A stretch of 64,000 nt of DNA from Telluria antibiotica (GTDB lineage: Bacteria; Pseudomonadota; Gammaproteobacteria; Burkholderiales; Burkholderiaceae_D). The first letter of the stretch is position 1, and every line of letters begins with the position of its first letter. Of this stretch, positions 55,902 through 64,000 are shown piece by piece. The stretch spans positions 62,001 through 126,000 of the forward strand of contig NZ_JAAQOM010000015.1 in the NCBI RefSeq assembly GCF_011682055.1. Direction: 5' to 3'. A program made the translations under genes and the position numbers. Under the pieces are notes generated by a model that was given only the letters and a program-made list of their open reading frames with translations, had not been told where the DNA came from and made no database searches.

Positions 55902-58190
55902 ATGAGTACCCACGTTGAGCCGCACGCCCTGTCAACCGTTCGTTCGCGGCCGCCTTTCCTCGGCGTGCCGTTCGACCCGAGCGTCGTCGACGCGGCAAGC
56001 GATGAGCCTGCGTTCAACCTGAAGGGTTACCTGAACACGCTGTACGACAGCCGGTGGCTGATCGGCAGCATCACGGCGTTCATCACCGTGGCAGCGGTGC
56101 TGTATGCGCTCGTCGCCAAGCCCGTGTTCGAGGCGGACCTGATGATCCACGTGGAGGAAGAAAGTCCGAACGCGTCGAAGAACATTCTCTCCGAGGCGTC
56201 CTCGCTGTTCGAGACGAAGAAGGCGGCCATCGCCGAGATGGAGCTGCTGCGGTCGCGGATGGTCGTGTCGCGGGCGGTGGACAACCTGCAGCTGTACATC
56301 GACGTGCGGCCCAAATACTTCCCCGTTGCCGGATTCTGGTTCGCCAACCAGAACGGCCAAGCCTTGTCGACGCCGGGCCTGTTCGGCTACGGCGGCTATG
56401 TATGGGGCAGCGAAAAGGCCGAGGTGTCGCTGTTCGACGTGCCCGACGCGTGGCTGGGGCGCGAGTTCACGTTGACGGCACTCGGCCAGGACCGTTTCCG
56501 GTTTTCAGGCGGCGGTCAGCGGATCATGTTCGACGGTGAAGTGGGCGTGCGCTATCGCGTGCCGACTCCCTCAGGGGTGATCGAGATGAAGGTCGACCGG
56601 CTGGCCGCGAACCCCGGCGGACGTTTCCGCCTGCGCCGCATGTCGCGCCTTGCCATGATCGAAGCGATCCAGAACGCGCTCGTGATCAGCGAACAGGGCA
56701 AGCAGTCGGGCATCATCGAAGTCAAGCTGCAGGGTGAGAACGCGCGCCGGACGTATGCGGTGCTGAGCGAGATCGGCCGGGAATACATGCGCCAGAACCT
56801 GGCTCGCAAGACGGAGGAGGCGGAAAAATCGCTCGCTTTCCTCAACCAGCAGTTGCCCACCCTGAAGCGCCAGCTGGAACAGGCGGAAGACCGTTACAAC
56901 CAGTTCCGGAACGCCCACGGTACGGTCGACCTGCAGGAGGAGGCGCGGATGAGCCTTGCCCAGGCCGCGGCGGCACGCGGGCGGCGCATGGACCTGATCC
57001 AGAAAAAGACGGAGCTGCTGGCGCGCTTCACGGAAGATCACCCGGTCGTCGCCGCGATCAACCGCCAGATCAAGGAAGTCGATGCGGAGATCGATCAGGT
57101 CAACGTGCGCATCAAGGACTTGCCCGTGCTCGAACAGGACGAAGCCCGTCTCACGCGCGACATCAAGGTCAATACCGACCTGTACACGGCCTTGTCGAAC
57201 ACGGCGCAGCAGCTGCGCCTGATCTCCGTGGCCCGGGTCAGCAACGTGCGCATGGTCGACGCGCCAATCGCGCCGGAGAAGCCGATCAAGCCGAACCGGC
57301 CGCTGATCGTCGCGCTCGCCGTCGTTACCGGCCTGTTCCTCGGCACACTGATCGCGTTCACGCGCAAGGCAATGGCGGGCGGGATCGACGAACCGCAGGC
57401 CATCGAGCGCCTCCTGCGTGCGCGGGTCGTCTACGCGACAATTCCGCATAGCGTCCCCCAGGACAAGCTGATGCGCAAGGCGCGAAGCGACGATGGCGCG
57501 TTGCCATTGCTGGCCCAGGTCATCCCGGACGATGCCGCCATCGAAAGTCTGCGCAGCTTTCGCGCCGCGCTCTTGTTTGCCATGCCCCACTTCAGGAACA
57601 ATATCGTCATGTTCGCGGGCCCCACGCGCGGCCTCGGCAAGTCGTTCGTGTCGGCCAATTTCGCGGCCGTGATGGCGGCGAGCGGCAAACGCGTACTGTT
57701 GATCGATGCGGATCTGCGGAACGGCCAGCTGCACCGCTATTTCGGCATCGGCCGCGATCCGGGGCTGTCGCGTGCCATTCTCGGCCAGGTCGCGATCGAC
57801 GAGGTGATCCATCACGACGTCGTGGAAAACCTCGACTTCATCCCGACGGGCGAACTCCCGCCGAACCGTTCCGAGTTTCTCCTTCACTTGAATTTCGCCG
57901 GGATGTTGCAACAGGTCGCGGCCCACTACGACCTCGTGCTGCTCGACCCTCCGCCGCTGCTCGACGTCGCCGACGCCCTGATCATCGGCGGACACGCCGG
58001 TACCGTTTTCATCGTGGCTCGCGCCGGCCACACGAACGAATCCGAGATCAACGAATCGATCAAACGCCTGAACCACGCCGGGATCTCGCCCCAAGGTGTC
58101 GTGTTCAACGACATGGCGTTGCGCCTGGGCGCATACGGCACCCATGCCAAGGTCACGTCGGCAGGGCAAATCGGCTTCGCGGGAGGCTGA
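55902..58190 (+). CDS. Wzc-like chain-length determinant ATPase
   Basis: 762-aa inner-membrane co-polymerase. A Wzz domain with helices at about 50-72 and 470-490 encloses a long coiled-coil periplasmic region (residues 275-440). The cytoplasmic domain is a BY-kinase-like ATPase: Walker A-like GPTRGLGKS, Walker A' LLIDADLRNG and LLDPPPLLDVADAL. The tyrosine-rich tail typical of Wzc is missing; the last about 25 residues have one Tyr. It pairs with the OPX protein to control chain length and export. GGAG lies 9 bases before the ATG. Confidence 0.9.
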   Translation: MSTHVEPHALSTVRSRPPFLGVPFDPSVVDAASDEPAFNLKGYLNTLYDSRWLIGSITAFITVAAVLYALVAKPVFEADLMIHVEEESPNASKNILSEASSLFETKKAAIAEMELLRSRMVVSRAVDNLQLYIDVRPKYFPVAGFWFANQNGQALSTPGLFGYGGYVWGSEKAEVSLFDVPDAWLGREFTLTALGQDRFRFSGGGQRIMFDGEVGVRYRVPTPSGVIEMKVDRLAANPGGRFRLRRMSRLAMIEAIQNALVISEQGKQSGIIEVKLQGENARRTYAVLSEIGREYMRQNLARKTEEAEKSLAFLNQQLPTLKRQLEQAEDRYNQFRNAHGTVDLQEEARMSLAQAAAARGRRMDLIQKKTELLARFTEDHPVVAAINRQIKEVDAEIDQVNVRIKDLPVLEQDEARLTRDIKVNTDLYTALSNTAQQLRLISVARVSNVRMVDAPIAPEKPIKPNRPLIVALAVVTGLFLGTLIAFTRKAMAGGIDEPQAIERLLRARVVYATIPHSVPQDKLMRKARSDDGALPLLAQVIPDDAAIESLRSFRAALLFAMPHFRNNIVMFAGPTRGLGKSFVSANFAAVMAASGKRVLLIDADLRNGQLHRYFGIGRDPGLSRAILGQVAIDEVIHHDVVENLDFIPTGELPPNRSEFLLHLNFAGMLQQVAAHYDLVLLDPPPLLDVADALIIGGHAGTVFIVARAGHTNESEINESIKRLNHAGISPQGVVFNDMALRLGAYGTHAKVTSAGQIGFAGG

Positions 58191-58276
58191 GCGGCGCCAC
58201 ACCTGTCCGGAATGCGCGCAAAGCACTCGAGGCAAGCGTTGATTTTGTACCCCGATGGCGGGACGGGCGTCACGTG

Positions 58277-59506
58277 TCACTTGATCGATGAAGCCATCGA
58301 CGTGCGCCGTAGACGGGGTTGCAAGGCATACTTGACGGCGCGCCGCACGCGGGCGGTGCGGGACTCGAACAGCAGGTAAGACAGCCACGCAGCGGCGAGC
58401 AGGGCCAGCAGCATCCCGGCATAGATCGCACAGTCCAGCGGCGCATTGGGTACGAGGCGATCGCGGCCAACCGTTTGCCGGCCGATAGATTGCAGGAGTT
58501 TGATGACGGGGATGTGCGTCACGTACAGCGTGAACGACAACTCCGACAGGAACCGCGAGAGTCGTGCGACGAGCCGCATCGGTGACGATCTCACGGCGAG
58601 CGGCGCCTGCATCGTGGACAGGAAGGCCAGCAGGGGAAGGCTGACCACGAGGTCTTGCGGGAACGATTCAAGGCTGAGGTCGTCGTTGCTGCCCCGTAGC
58701 CGGAAATAAATCGAACACACGGCCAGTACGGTCAACAGGGCGGCGCGCGTGCCGCGGCCACAGTCGACACGAATGCGTGAAAAGGCGGCGCCAAGCAGCC
58801 ACAGCACGAAATAGACGGTGATCGGCAACCGGAGCGTCGTGACCAGCAACAGCAGGACTGCCGCGACCCCGAGCCGGCGCGTCCGGCTGGGACTCGTGAA
58901 CGCAATCAGCAGCAGGGGGAACTGGATGTAGTACCACGTCTCGTTGGCCAGGCTCCACAAGGCGTAATTGGCCCCGTAGTTGTCGACAGCCATCGTCTGC
59001 AGACCGAGGAGGTTACCGAAGAACGCGGTCGCCGAGTAGTCGTTGGCCGTGGAAACGTCGGTGCGGGTGGAGTCGACGGCACCCGTCAGTATGCCGACGA
59101 GCAGCATGAGGCCAAGGCCGGGCACCAGCACCGTCCACAGGCGCGTCAGGCGATCGATCGCATAGACGCGCCAAGGCGAGTCGGGGTTCGCCGCCGTGGT
59201 CGTCGCAGCACTGTTCGCTGCCGCCAGCTTGTTGAGCAGGCTGCCGCCGACCAGCCAGCCGCTGATCAGGAAGAAGACGACGACCGCCTGGTGCGCGAAG
59301 CCTGTCGTGAAGGCCAGCACCTGATAGTGGACTGCGGGATGGCCGACGTCGCGCAGTCCCGGATACATCTCGGCGCGCAGGTGGGCTGCCGCGACCTGCA
59401 GGGCCGCCAGGCCACGCATCAGGGCAATCAGCAACGAGCAACCGGTCGTGTTGTCGAGCCGGCTCTGTCGTTGCAAACGTATCGACGGACGACGCATGTG
59501 GTACAT
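58277..59506 (-). CDS. Acyltransferase family 3 membrane protein
   Basis: 409-aa integral membrane protein with about ten helices (Acyl_transf_3). It shows LIALMRGLAALQVAAAHLR, the segment VFFLISGWLVGGSL and FTLYVTHIPVIKLL. Such proteins O-acetylate or otherwise acylate polysaccharides. The start at 59506 has GGAG 6 bases upstream. It is the last gene of the leftward exopolysaccharide operon and converges with the Wzc-like gene; no clear terminator was seen in the 86-bp gap. Confidence 0.88.
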   Translation of the reverse strand: MYHMRRPSIRLQRQSRLDNTTGCSLLIALMRGLAALQVAAAHLRAEMYPGLRDVGHPAVHYQVLAFTTGFAHQAVVVFFLISGWLVGGSLLNKLAAANSAATTTAANPDSPWRVYAIDRLTRLWTVLVPGLGLMLLVGILTGAVDSTRTDVSTANDYSATAFFGNLLGLQTMAVDNYGANYALWSLANETWYYIQFPLLLIAFTSPSRTRRLGVAAVLLLLVTTLRLPITVYFVLWLLGAAFSRIRVDCGRGTRAALLTVLAVCSIYFRLRGSNDDLSLESFPQDLVVSLPLLAFLSTMQAPLAVRSSPMRLVARLSRFLSELSFTLYVTHIPVIKLLQSIGRQTVGRDRLVPNAPLDCAIYAGMLLALLAAAWLSYLLFESRTARVRRAVKYALQPRLRRTSMASSIK

Positions 59507-59534
59507 GGGGACTCCTGATAAGCGCCCGGGAACG

Positions 59535-60137
59535 TCAGCCACAGATGTTCCAGGGATGGGGATAGGGGTTGCCGGACAATGCCGTCGCGAGCCGGATCAT
59601 CCAGTAGCCGACGGAGACCGTTCGCAACGCCCATGCCGTCGCGGCGAACGCGAGGGCAGCGCACGCGAGCGCGACGTCCACTCGGGGCGTGGCGGTATCG
59701 CCCGCAACGAGGACGGTGCATACGAAGGCGGCCATGCCGACGATCCAGCCGGCGGCCGCTTCGATCGGTGTGTGCTCGCCAGCGCGGACGAGGGCCACGG
59801 CCACGACCGCGCCGAGCGCGAGCGCCGTCACGGCGGCGGCGCTGCGGACGACGGACGGACAGCGCTGCGCCAGCAGCCAGCACAGCGTCGGGGCGGCGGC
59901 CGTGAAGCCGGCGGCGTGACCGCTGATCGCCTTGTAGCCCAGCGCCGGCATGCCCGTCGCCCATCCCAGGAAGGCGATCTTTGTCGCCGCCACGATGGCC
60001 AGCGTCAGCCCGAACGCGAGACTCCAGCCGAGCGCGGCACGCCCCGCCCGGGACGCCAGCAGCCAGGCGGCGATCGCACTGCCGGCCGGGAGGGTGAGGG
60101 ACAGGTCGCCCAGGTGGAGCAGCTTGGACCAGAGCAT
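59535..60137 (-). CDS. PAP2-like phosphatase
   Basis: 200-aa membrane protein with five or six helices and PAP2 signature elements: SGHAAGFTAAAPTL and later RAGEHTPIEAAAGWIVG (Arg/His motif). The first KX6RP motif is not obvious, so activity is less certain. In this setting it may dephosphorylate the undecaprenyl carrier. It lies 15 bp after the sugar transferase gene. Confidence 0.75.
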   Translation of the reverse strand: MLWSKLLHLGDLSLTLPAGSAIAAWLLASRAGRAALGWSLAFGLTLAIVAATKIAFLGWATGMPALGYKAISGHAAGFTAAAPTLCWLLAQRCPSVVRSAAAVTALALGAVVAVALVRAGEHTPIEAAAGWIVGMAAFVCTVLVAGDTATPRVDVALACAALAFAATAWALRTVSVGYWMIRLATALSGNPYPHPWNICG

Positions 60138-60152
60138 GGCGTCAGTGACTCG

Positions 60153-60743
60153 CTACCTGAGGATCGCGCCCAGTGTCCGGACAAGGATGCGCAGGTCGAG
60201 CCAGAATGACCGGTCGCGCACGTAGCGCTGGTAATACTCGAGCTTCACCGGGAGGATCGTCTCGATATATTCATGTTCCGGATCAGGGGCGCCGACGAGG
60301 ATGTCGCTCTCGTTCTTGTACAGGATGGCGGCGAGGTCGGTGATGCCTGGCGTCACCGACAGGATCGTCTCCCGGACCGCCGGCGGATAGTGGTCGACGT
60401 AGCGCGGCACTTCGGGCCGCGGGCCGACGAGGCTCATCGTACCCGCCAGTACGTTGAGGAGTTGCGGCAGCTCGTCCAGCTTCGTGCGCCGCAGGACACG
60501 GCCGGCGCGGGTGATGCGAGGATCGTGGCCGACCGTCAGCTGGCGCCCGTGGTCGGGGTGAATGACCATCGTCCGGAATTTGTAGATCTCGAACAGGCGG
60601 CCGTGGCGCCCGACCCGCCGCTGGCGGAACAGCGCCGGGCCCGGCGAGTCGAGCCGGATCCACAGCGCGATCGCGAGCAGCGGGGGCGCGAGGACGATGA
60701 GTCCGCAACCGGCCGTCATGACGTCGAACAGGCGCTTGCTCAT
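60153..60743 (-). CDS. Initiating undecaprenyl-phosphate sugar transferase
   Basis: 196-aa short-form bacterial sugar transferase (WcaJ/PglC-like core). One N-terminal helix (AGCGLIVLAPPLLAIALWI) precedes GPALFRQRRVG, FEIYKFRTM, LRRTKLDELPQLLNVL and MSLVGPRPEVP. It transfers the first sugar phosphate to undecaprenyl phosphate. The short length and neighbouring aminotransferase recall PglC-type enzymes that use an aminosugar; this is inference. The start overlaps the aminotransferase stop (ATGA). Confidence 0.92.
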   Translation of the reverse strand: MSKRLFDVMTAGCGLIVLAPPLLAIALWIRLDSPGPALFRQRRVGRHGRLFEIYKFRTMVIHPDHGRQLTVGHDPRITRAGRVLRRTKLDELPQLLNVLAGTMSLVGPRPEVPRYVDHYPPAVRETILSVTPGITDLAAILYKNESDILVGAPDPEHEYIETILPVKLEYYQRYVRDRSFWLDLRILVRTLGAILR

Positions 60744-61915
60744 GCCAGCAGCTCCCGCAGGTGGCCGATGACACGGTCCTGGTCGGCGTCGCTCATCTTC
60801 GTGTACAGCGGCAGCGTGAGCATGCGCGGATAGCACACCTCGGCCACGGGGAACCGGGCGGGCGACAGGTCGTAGGTGTCGCGCCAGTAGGGCTGGCGGT
60901 GCAGGGGGATGAAGTGCACGCTGGTGCCGATGCCGCGCCGGGCAAGCTCGCCGATCAGGTCGTCGCGCCCGAGCGGCGCGCCGTGCGCCAGGCGGACGAC
61001 GTACAAATGCCACGCATGCGTGCTGTCGCCGTCGGGCCGGGCCGGCAAGTGCAGCGGGAGATCGGCGAGGCCGTCGTGGTAACGCCGTGCCAGATCGGCG
61101 CGGCGGGAGGCGAAGCGGTCGATCTTGCGCAGTTGCTCGATGCCGATGGCAGAAGCGATATCGGTCAGGTTGTACTTGAAACCGGCGGCCACGACTTCGT
61201 AGTACCACGCGGGCTTGTGCGACACGTAGCGGTCGAACGCATCCTGGCTGATGCCGTGCAGACGCATGACACGCATGCGCTGCGCGAGATCCGGGTCGCG
61301 TGTGACGACCATGCCGCCTTCGCCCGTCGTCATTGTCTTGTTGGCATAGAAGCTGAACACAGTGAGGTCGCTGTCCAGCGTGCCGACCAGGTGGCCGTTG
61401 TAACGTGTCGGGAACGCGTGCGCAGCGTCCTCGACGACGCGTAACCCGTGGCGTCTTGCCAATGCCAGCAGGCCGTCCATGTCGCAGGCCAGGCCCGCGT
61501 AGTGGACGGGGACGATCGCGCGCGTGCGCGGCGTGAGCGCCGCTTCGACGGCGGCCACGGACAGCGTCATCCGGTCCGGTTCGACGTCGACGAACACGGG
61601 TCGCGCGCCCAGGTAGCGTGCGACCTCGGCCGTGGCGGTGAACGTCAGCGTGGGTACGATGACCTCGTCGCCGGGGCCGATGCCGAGGCTTTCCAGCGCC
61701 AGGTGCAGGCCTGCGGTGGCCGAGTTCACGGCGATGGCTTGCACGTCGCCGCCCAGGTAGGCGCCGAAATCGTGTTCGAACCGGCGCGTGGTGGGGCCGG
61801 TCGTGACCCAGCCGGAACGCAGGCACGCGACGACGGCGTCGATCTCCGCCTCGTCGATGTCGGGCACGGCGAACGGCAGGAAGGGGGCTGAGGCTTGGAT
61901 CGGGGTGTCAGGCAT
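60740..61915 (-). CDS. DegT/DnrJ/EryC1 sugar aminotransferase
   Basis: 391-aa PLP enzyme that aminates a nucleotide keto-sugar. The PLP Lys is in FSFYANKTMTTGEGGMVV, and other marks are GSATAGLHLA-like NSATAGLHLALESLG and VEDAAHAFPTRYNG. The start at 61915 overlaps the GT4 stop by 8 bp. With the initiating transferase it suggests an amino-deoxy sugar in the repeat unit. Confidence 0.93.
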   Translation of the reverse strand: MPDTPIQASAPFLPFAVPDIDEAEIDAVVACLRSGWVTTGPTTRRFEHDFGAYLGGDVQAIAVNSATAGLHLALESLGIGPGDEVIVPTLTFTATAEVARYLGARPVFVDVEPDRMTLSVAAVEAALTPRTRAIVPVHYAGLACDMDGLLALARRHGLRVVEDAAHAFPTRYNGHLVGTLDSDLTVFSFYANKTMTTGEGGMVVTRDPDLAQRMRVMRLHGISQDAFDRYVSHKPAWYYEVVAAGFKYNLTDIASAIGIEQLRKIDRFASRRADLARRYHDGLADLPLHLPARPDGDSTHAWHLYVVRLAHGAPLGRDDLIGELARRGIGTSVHFIPLHRQPYWRDTYDLSPARFPVAEVCYPRMLTLPLYTKMSDADQDRVIGHLRELLA

Positions 61916-63152
61916 GGCGGTGGTCTCCGGCGAGTGCGGCGAGGAAGCGTTGTGCAAGGACGGGATACGCATGATTGGCCAGTACATGGGCGCGCCCGCG
62001 CCGGCCCAGTGCCGCACGCGCGGGAGCGTCGAGGGCCTGCAGCGCGAGGACGGCGTCGACGATGGCTTGCGGATCGTCCGGCGCCACCGTCAACCCGCAA
62101 CCCGCTTCCCTGACGGGGTCGTTGCCGGCATCCACGGCATGGATGACCGGCCGGCCCGCCATCATGTAGTCGAGCAGCTTGTTCGGTGAAATGCCGAAGC
62201 GGTACAGTGGCTGGCGCCGCCAGCCGATGTAGGCGACGTCCACGTGTGCCAGCAGGGCCGGCACCTGGGATTTCGTGACCGGATCGATGAAGTGCACGTT
62301 GTCCAGACCGAGCTCGGCAGCGAGTCGCATTAGCGCCGGTTTCTCGGGTCCGGTTCCGACCAGCACGATGGCGACCGGATACCCGCGCAGGCCGTGCGCG
62401 GCGTCGAGCAGCGTCTCGAGCGCGTTCGCGACGCCGTGTGTGCCGGCATAACCGATGATGAACCGGCCCTGCCGTCGGAGTCCGTCGAGCATCGCATCGA
62501 GTCTGGCCGGCAAGGGCGCCTTGTCCCGCTCGCACTCCGCCGGGTCGACGCCGTTCGGCACGACGTGCAGCTTGTGGGGCGCCATGCCGTGCGCCTCCAG
62601 GTGTGGGCGCACCTTCGGCAGGATCGACACAACGGCGTCCGCGTGGCGGCACGCGAAGTCTTCGGCCGCTTGCAACAGCATGATGAACGGATGACGGCGC
62701 GAGTAGCCGCCCAGTTCGATGGGCGTCAAGGGCCACAGGTCGTGCACCTCGTGCAGCAGGCGGGCCCCGGCACGGCGCGCAATCCGGGCGGCCGGCCAGA
62801 TGTCGAGTGGATACGTGCTGGATGCGATGACGACATCCGGGTGGACGGTCCGCACCAGCTGCCCGCTTGCCGCGGCCAGGCGCCACAGGAACGCGGCCAT
62901 ATTGCGCACCCGCGCGGCATTGCCGCGATAGGAGGGGGCCGACAGCCAGATGTACTCGATACCGTCGATGACCTCGTCCATGCGCGCGCGCCCTTCCATC
63001 TGTGGCGCCTGTGTGCGCACGTGCGAGGCCGAGGCGGCGACGATCGCGACTCGATGGCCCGCCCGCACCCATTCGCGCGCGAGGTAGTACGGCCGGTACT
63101 CCATGCCGTGGCGTACCGATCCCGCGTAATGGTTGATCAGCAGGATATTCAT
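61908..63152 (-). CDS. Glycosyltransferase family 4 (WbuB-like)
   Basis: 414-aa GT-B glycosyltransferase. The N-terminus MNILLINHYAGSVRHGMEYR and AGHRVAIVAAS are typical of WbuB-like GT4 enzymes; the C-terminal donor domain has VPNGVD, FIIGYAGTHG and the region PNKLLDYMMAGRPVI. It should add a sugar during repeat-unit assembly on the inner face. Start overlaps the previous gene's stop (ATGA). Confidence 0.92.
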   Translation of the reverse strand: MNILLINHYAGSVRHGMEYRPYYLAREWVRAGHRVAIVAASASHVRTQAPQMEGRARMDEVIDGIEYIWLSAPSYRGNAARVRNMAAFLWRLAAASGQLVRTVHPDVVIASSTYPLDIWPAARIARRAGARLLHEVHDLWPLTPIELGGYSRRHPFIMLLQAAEDFACRHADAVVSILPKVRPHLEAHGMAPHKLHVVPNGVDPAECERDKAPLPARLDAMLDGLRRQGRFIIGYAGTHGVANALETLLDAAHGLRGYPVAIVLVGTGPEKPALMRLAAELGLDNVHFIDPVTKSQVPALLAHVDVAYIGWRRQPLYRFGISPNKLLDYMMAGRPVIHAVDAGNDPVREAGCGLTVAPDDPQAIVDAVLALQALDAPARAALGRRGRAHVLANHAYPVLAQRFLAALAGDHRHA

Positions 63153-63931
63153 GTGTGCCACACCACTTCCTCGGCCAGCCGCACCATGTTGCAGCGGGTG
63201 CTCTCGAGCCAGTTCGTCTCCCATTGCACGGGATGCGTCAGCAAGCAGATGCGGTCGTGGCGCCCGAGCGCGTCGAACGGCGACACGGGAGCGTAGTACA
63301 TGGGATGCGGACGGTCGCTGATGTACACGTCGAAGTGCCGCAGCAGGTCGGCGTCGTACGATTCGCATTCGATGCCGCAACGCCGGCGCAATGCCGGATC
63401 GCTCAACAGCTCGTGGTTGATCACCTGCAGGCGGCGATTCGCGAAGTCGCCGTGGCTGGCGACAGTCGTCATCGGCCTGCCCAGCCGCTCGCCGATCCGC
63501 ATGAAGTTACGCACGAACAGCTCGCGGATCTCGGGAAAACGGGCGCGCACGTCGTCCCCGCGGCGCAGGCGATGGCGCTTGGCAAACGTCGCGACTTCTT
63601 CGTAGTGGTAGCTGGCTTCGCTCCCCGCCGCTTCGATGGCGCGCATGAAGCCATAGTCCAGCGTGCTGAGGCGGAAGTAATAGCTGGCGTGTACGCCGTG
63701 CTTCGTCTCCAGCGCGAATAGTTTGCGGGCCGTGCGCAGGTCGCTGTCGATGTCGTGGCGGTGCACGAGCACCTTGTCTGGCGCGGGCGTCTGCCGGATC
63801 GCGCCGTGGAATTCGCGCACGGACAGTTGCCGGTAGCCACAATCGGCCGCACGGACGAGCAATGCTTCGTACTCGGCCAGGCGCGACGGCATCAGGTAGT
63901 CCGCATAGAGGCGGTTGAGCAGCGTCTTCAT
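63149..63931 (-). CDS. Polysaccharide-deacetylase-like protein
   Basis: 260-aa cytoplasmic protein. VLVHRHDIDSDLRTARKLFALE has the paired Asp and His of a NodB-like first motif; LSTLDYGFMRAI, VASHGDFANRRLQ and a late LLTHPVQW complete a degenerate deacetylase layout. Such proteins are found in exopolysaccharide clusters; activity is not certain. Start and stop overlap both neighbours by 4 bp. Confidence 0.65.
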   Translation of the reverse strand: MKTLLNRLYADYLMPSRLAEYEALLVRAADCGYRQLSVREFHGAIRQTPAPDKVLVHRHDIDSDLRTARKLFALETKHGVHASYYFRLSTLDYGFMRAIEAAGSEASYHYEEVATFAKRHRLRRGDDVRARFPEIRELFVRNFMRIGERLGRPMTTVASHGDFANRRLQVINHELLSDPALRRRCGIECESYDADLLRHFDVYISDRPHPMYYAPVSPFDALGRHDRICLLTHPVQWETNWLESTRCNMVRLAEEVVWHT

Positions 63932-64000
63932 TGCAGGCTGTACCTCACGCGATAGGGTTCGAAGCCGACGATGCGCTTGAAGTTCTGCAGGCCCTCGCGC
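63928..64000 (-). CDS. Partial gene, possible GNAT/FemAB C-terminus
   Basis: Only the last 23 or so codons are present, ending LQNFKRIVGFEPYRVRYSLQ and a TGA that overlaps the next start (ATGA). The 'FKR..GFEPYRV' ending resembles GNAT/FemAB-like acetyltransferases of polysaccharide clusters. The rest lies beyond the right edge. Confidence 0.5.
   Translation of the reverse strand, partial: REGLQNFKRIVGFEPYRVRYSLQ

Overview
The window looks like a chromosomal segment of a high-GC betaproteobacterium of the Oxalobacteraceae, closest in style to Massilia/Duganella/Telluria. The basis is the strong GC bias at third codon positions, the gene orders tsaB-rimI-udg, pstSCAB-phoU-phoB-phoR, carA-carB-greA and yhbY/rlmE-ftsH-folP-glmM, a VPLPG-type PEP-CTERM protein, and a rich set of secreted carbohydrate-active enzymes. 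No tool was run: family names come from motifs read by eye, and the genus is an inference.

Layout. (1) 1-16,000: a plant-polysaccharide locus. It has the end of a XylR-like AraC regulator, a membrane-tethered AraC regulator, a GH51 arabinofuranosidase, a GH3 beta-xylosidase/glucosidase, a GH74 xyloglucanase lipoprotein with a PEP-CTERM partner, and a leftward operon of GH29 fucosidase, GH2 galactosidase and a decayed beta-helix gene. The enzyme set fits side-chain and backbone removal from xyloglucan-like hemicellulose. Three of its promoters (GH51, GH74, GH29) carry the same module: two half-sites 21 bp apart, then a -35 and -10 at identical distances. This is the most striking regulatory signal in the window. 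The GH51 leader also holds a perfect terminator hairpin with a possible antiterminator. (2) 16,000-21,600: a PAS-GGDEF-EAL c-di-GMP protein overlapping an orphan molybdopterin oxidoreductase large subunit. (3) 21,690-29,800: housekeeping genes (thioredoxin-like, tsaB, rimI, a uracil-DNA glycosylase-like protein, DUF1853, lplT, alr, radA, PilZ). A 250-bp element with inverted terminal repeats lies between DUF1853 and lplT. (4) 29,880-36,900: a candidate 38-aa membrane protein and the complete Pho regulon core behind a Pho box. (5) 36,980-50,210: patatin lipoprotein, GlcG-like protein, carAB, greA, yhbY, rlmE, ftsH, folP, glmM, tRNA-Pro and tRNA-Arg. (6) 50,285-52,565: a periplasmic metallo-beta-lactamase-fold protein and a GH1-like glycosidase. 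(7) 52,731-64,000: envelope/exopolysaccharide genes. A long coiled-coil TonB-C protein, a Wza-like lipoprotein and a Wzc-like chain-length protein run rightward. A tightly overlapping leftward operon carries an acyltransferase, PAP2 protein, initiating sugar transferase, aminotransferase, GT4, deacetylase-like protein and the end of another gene.

Two dispersed repeat families punctuate the map, mostly in gaps between convergent genes: four pairs of a GTAGGGTGGGCAC palindrome, and the element built on AATTCGGGGTCAGAGCAC. No CRISPR array, rRNA, intact insertion sequence or prophage was seen.
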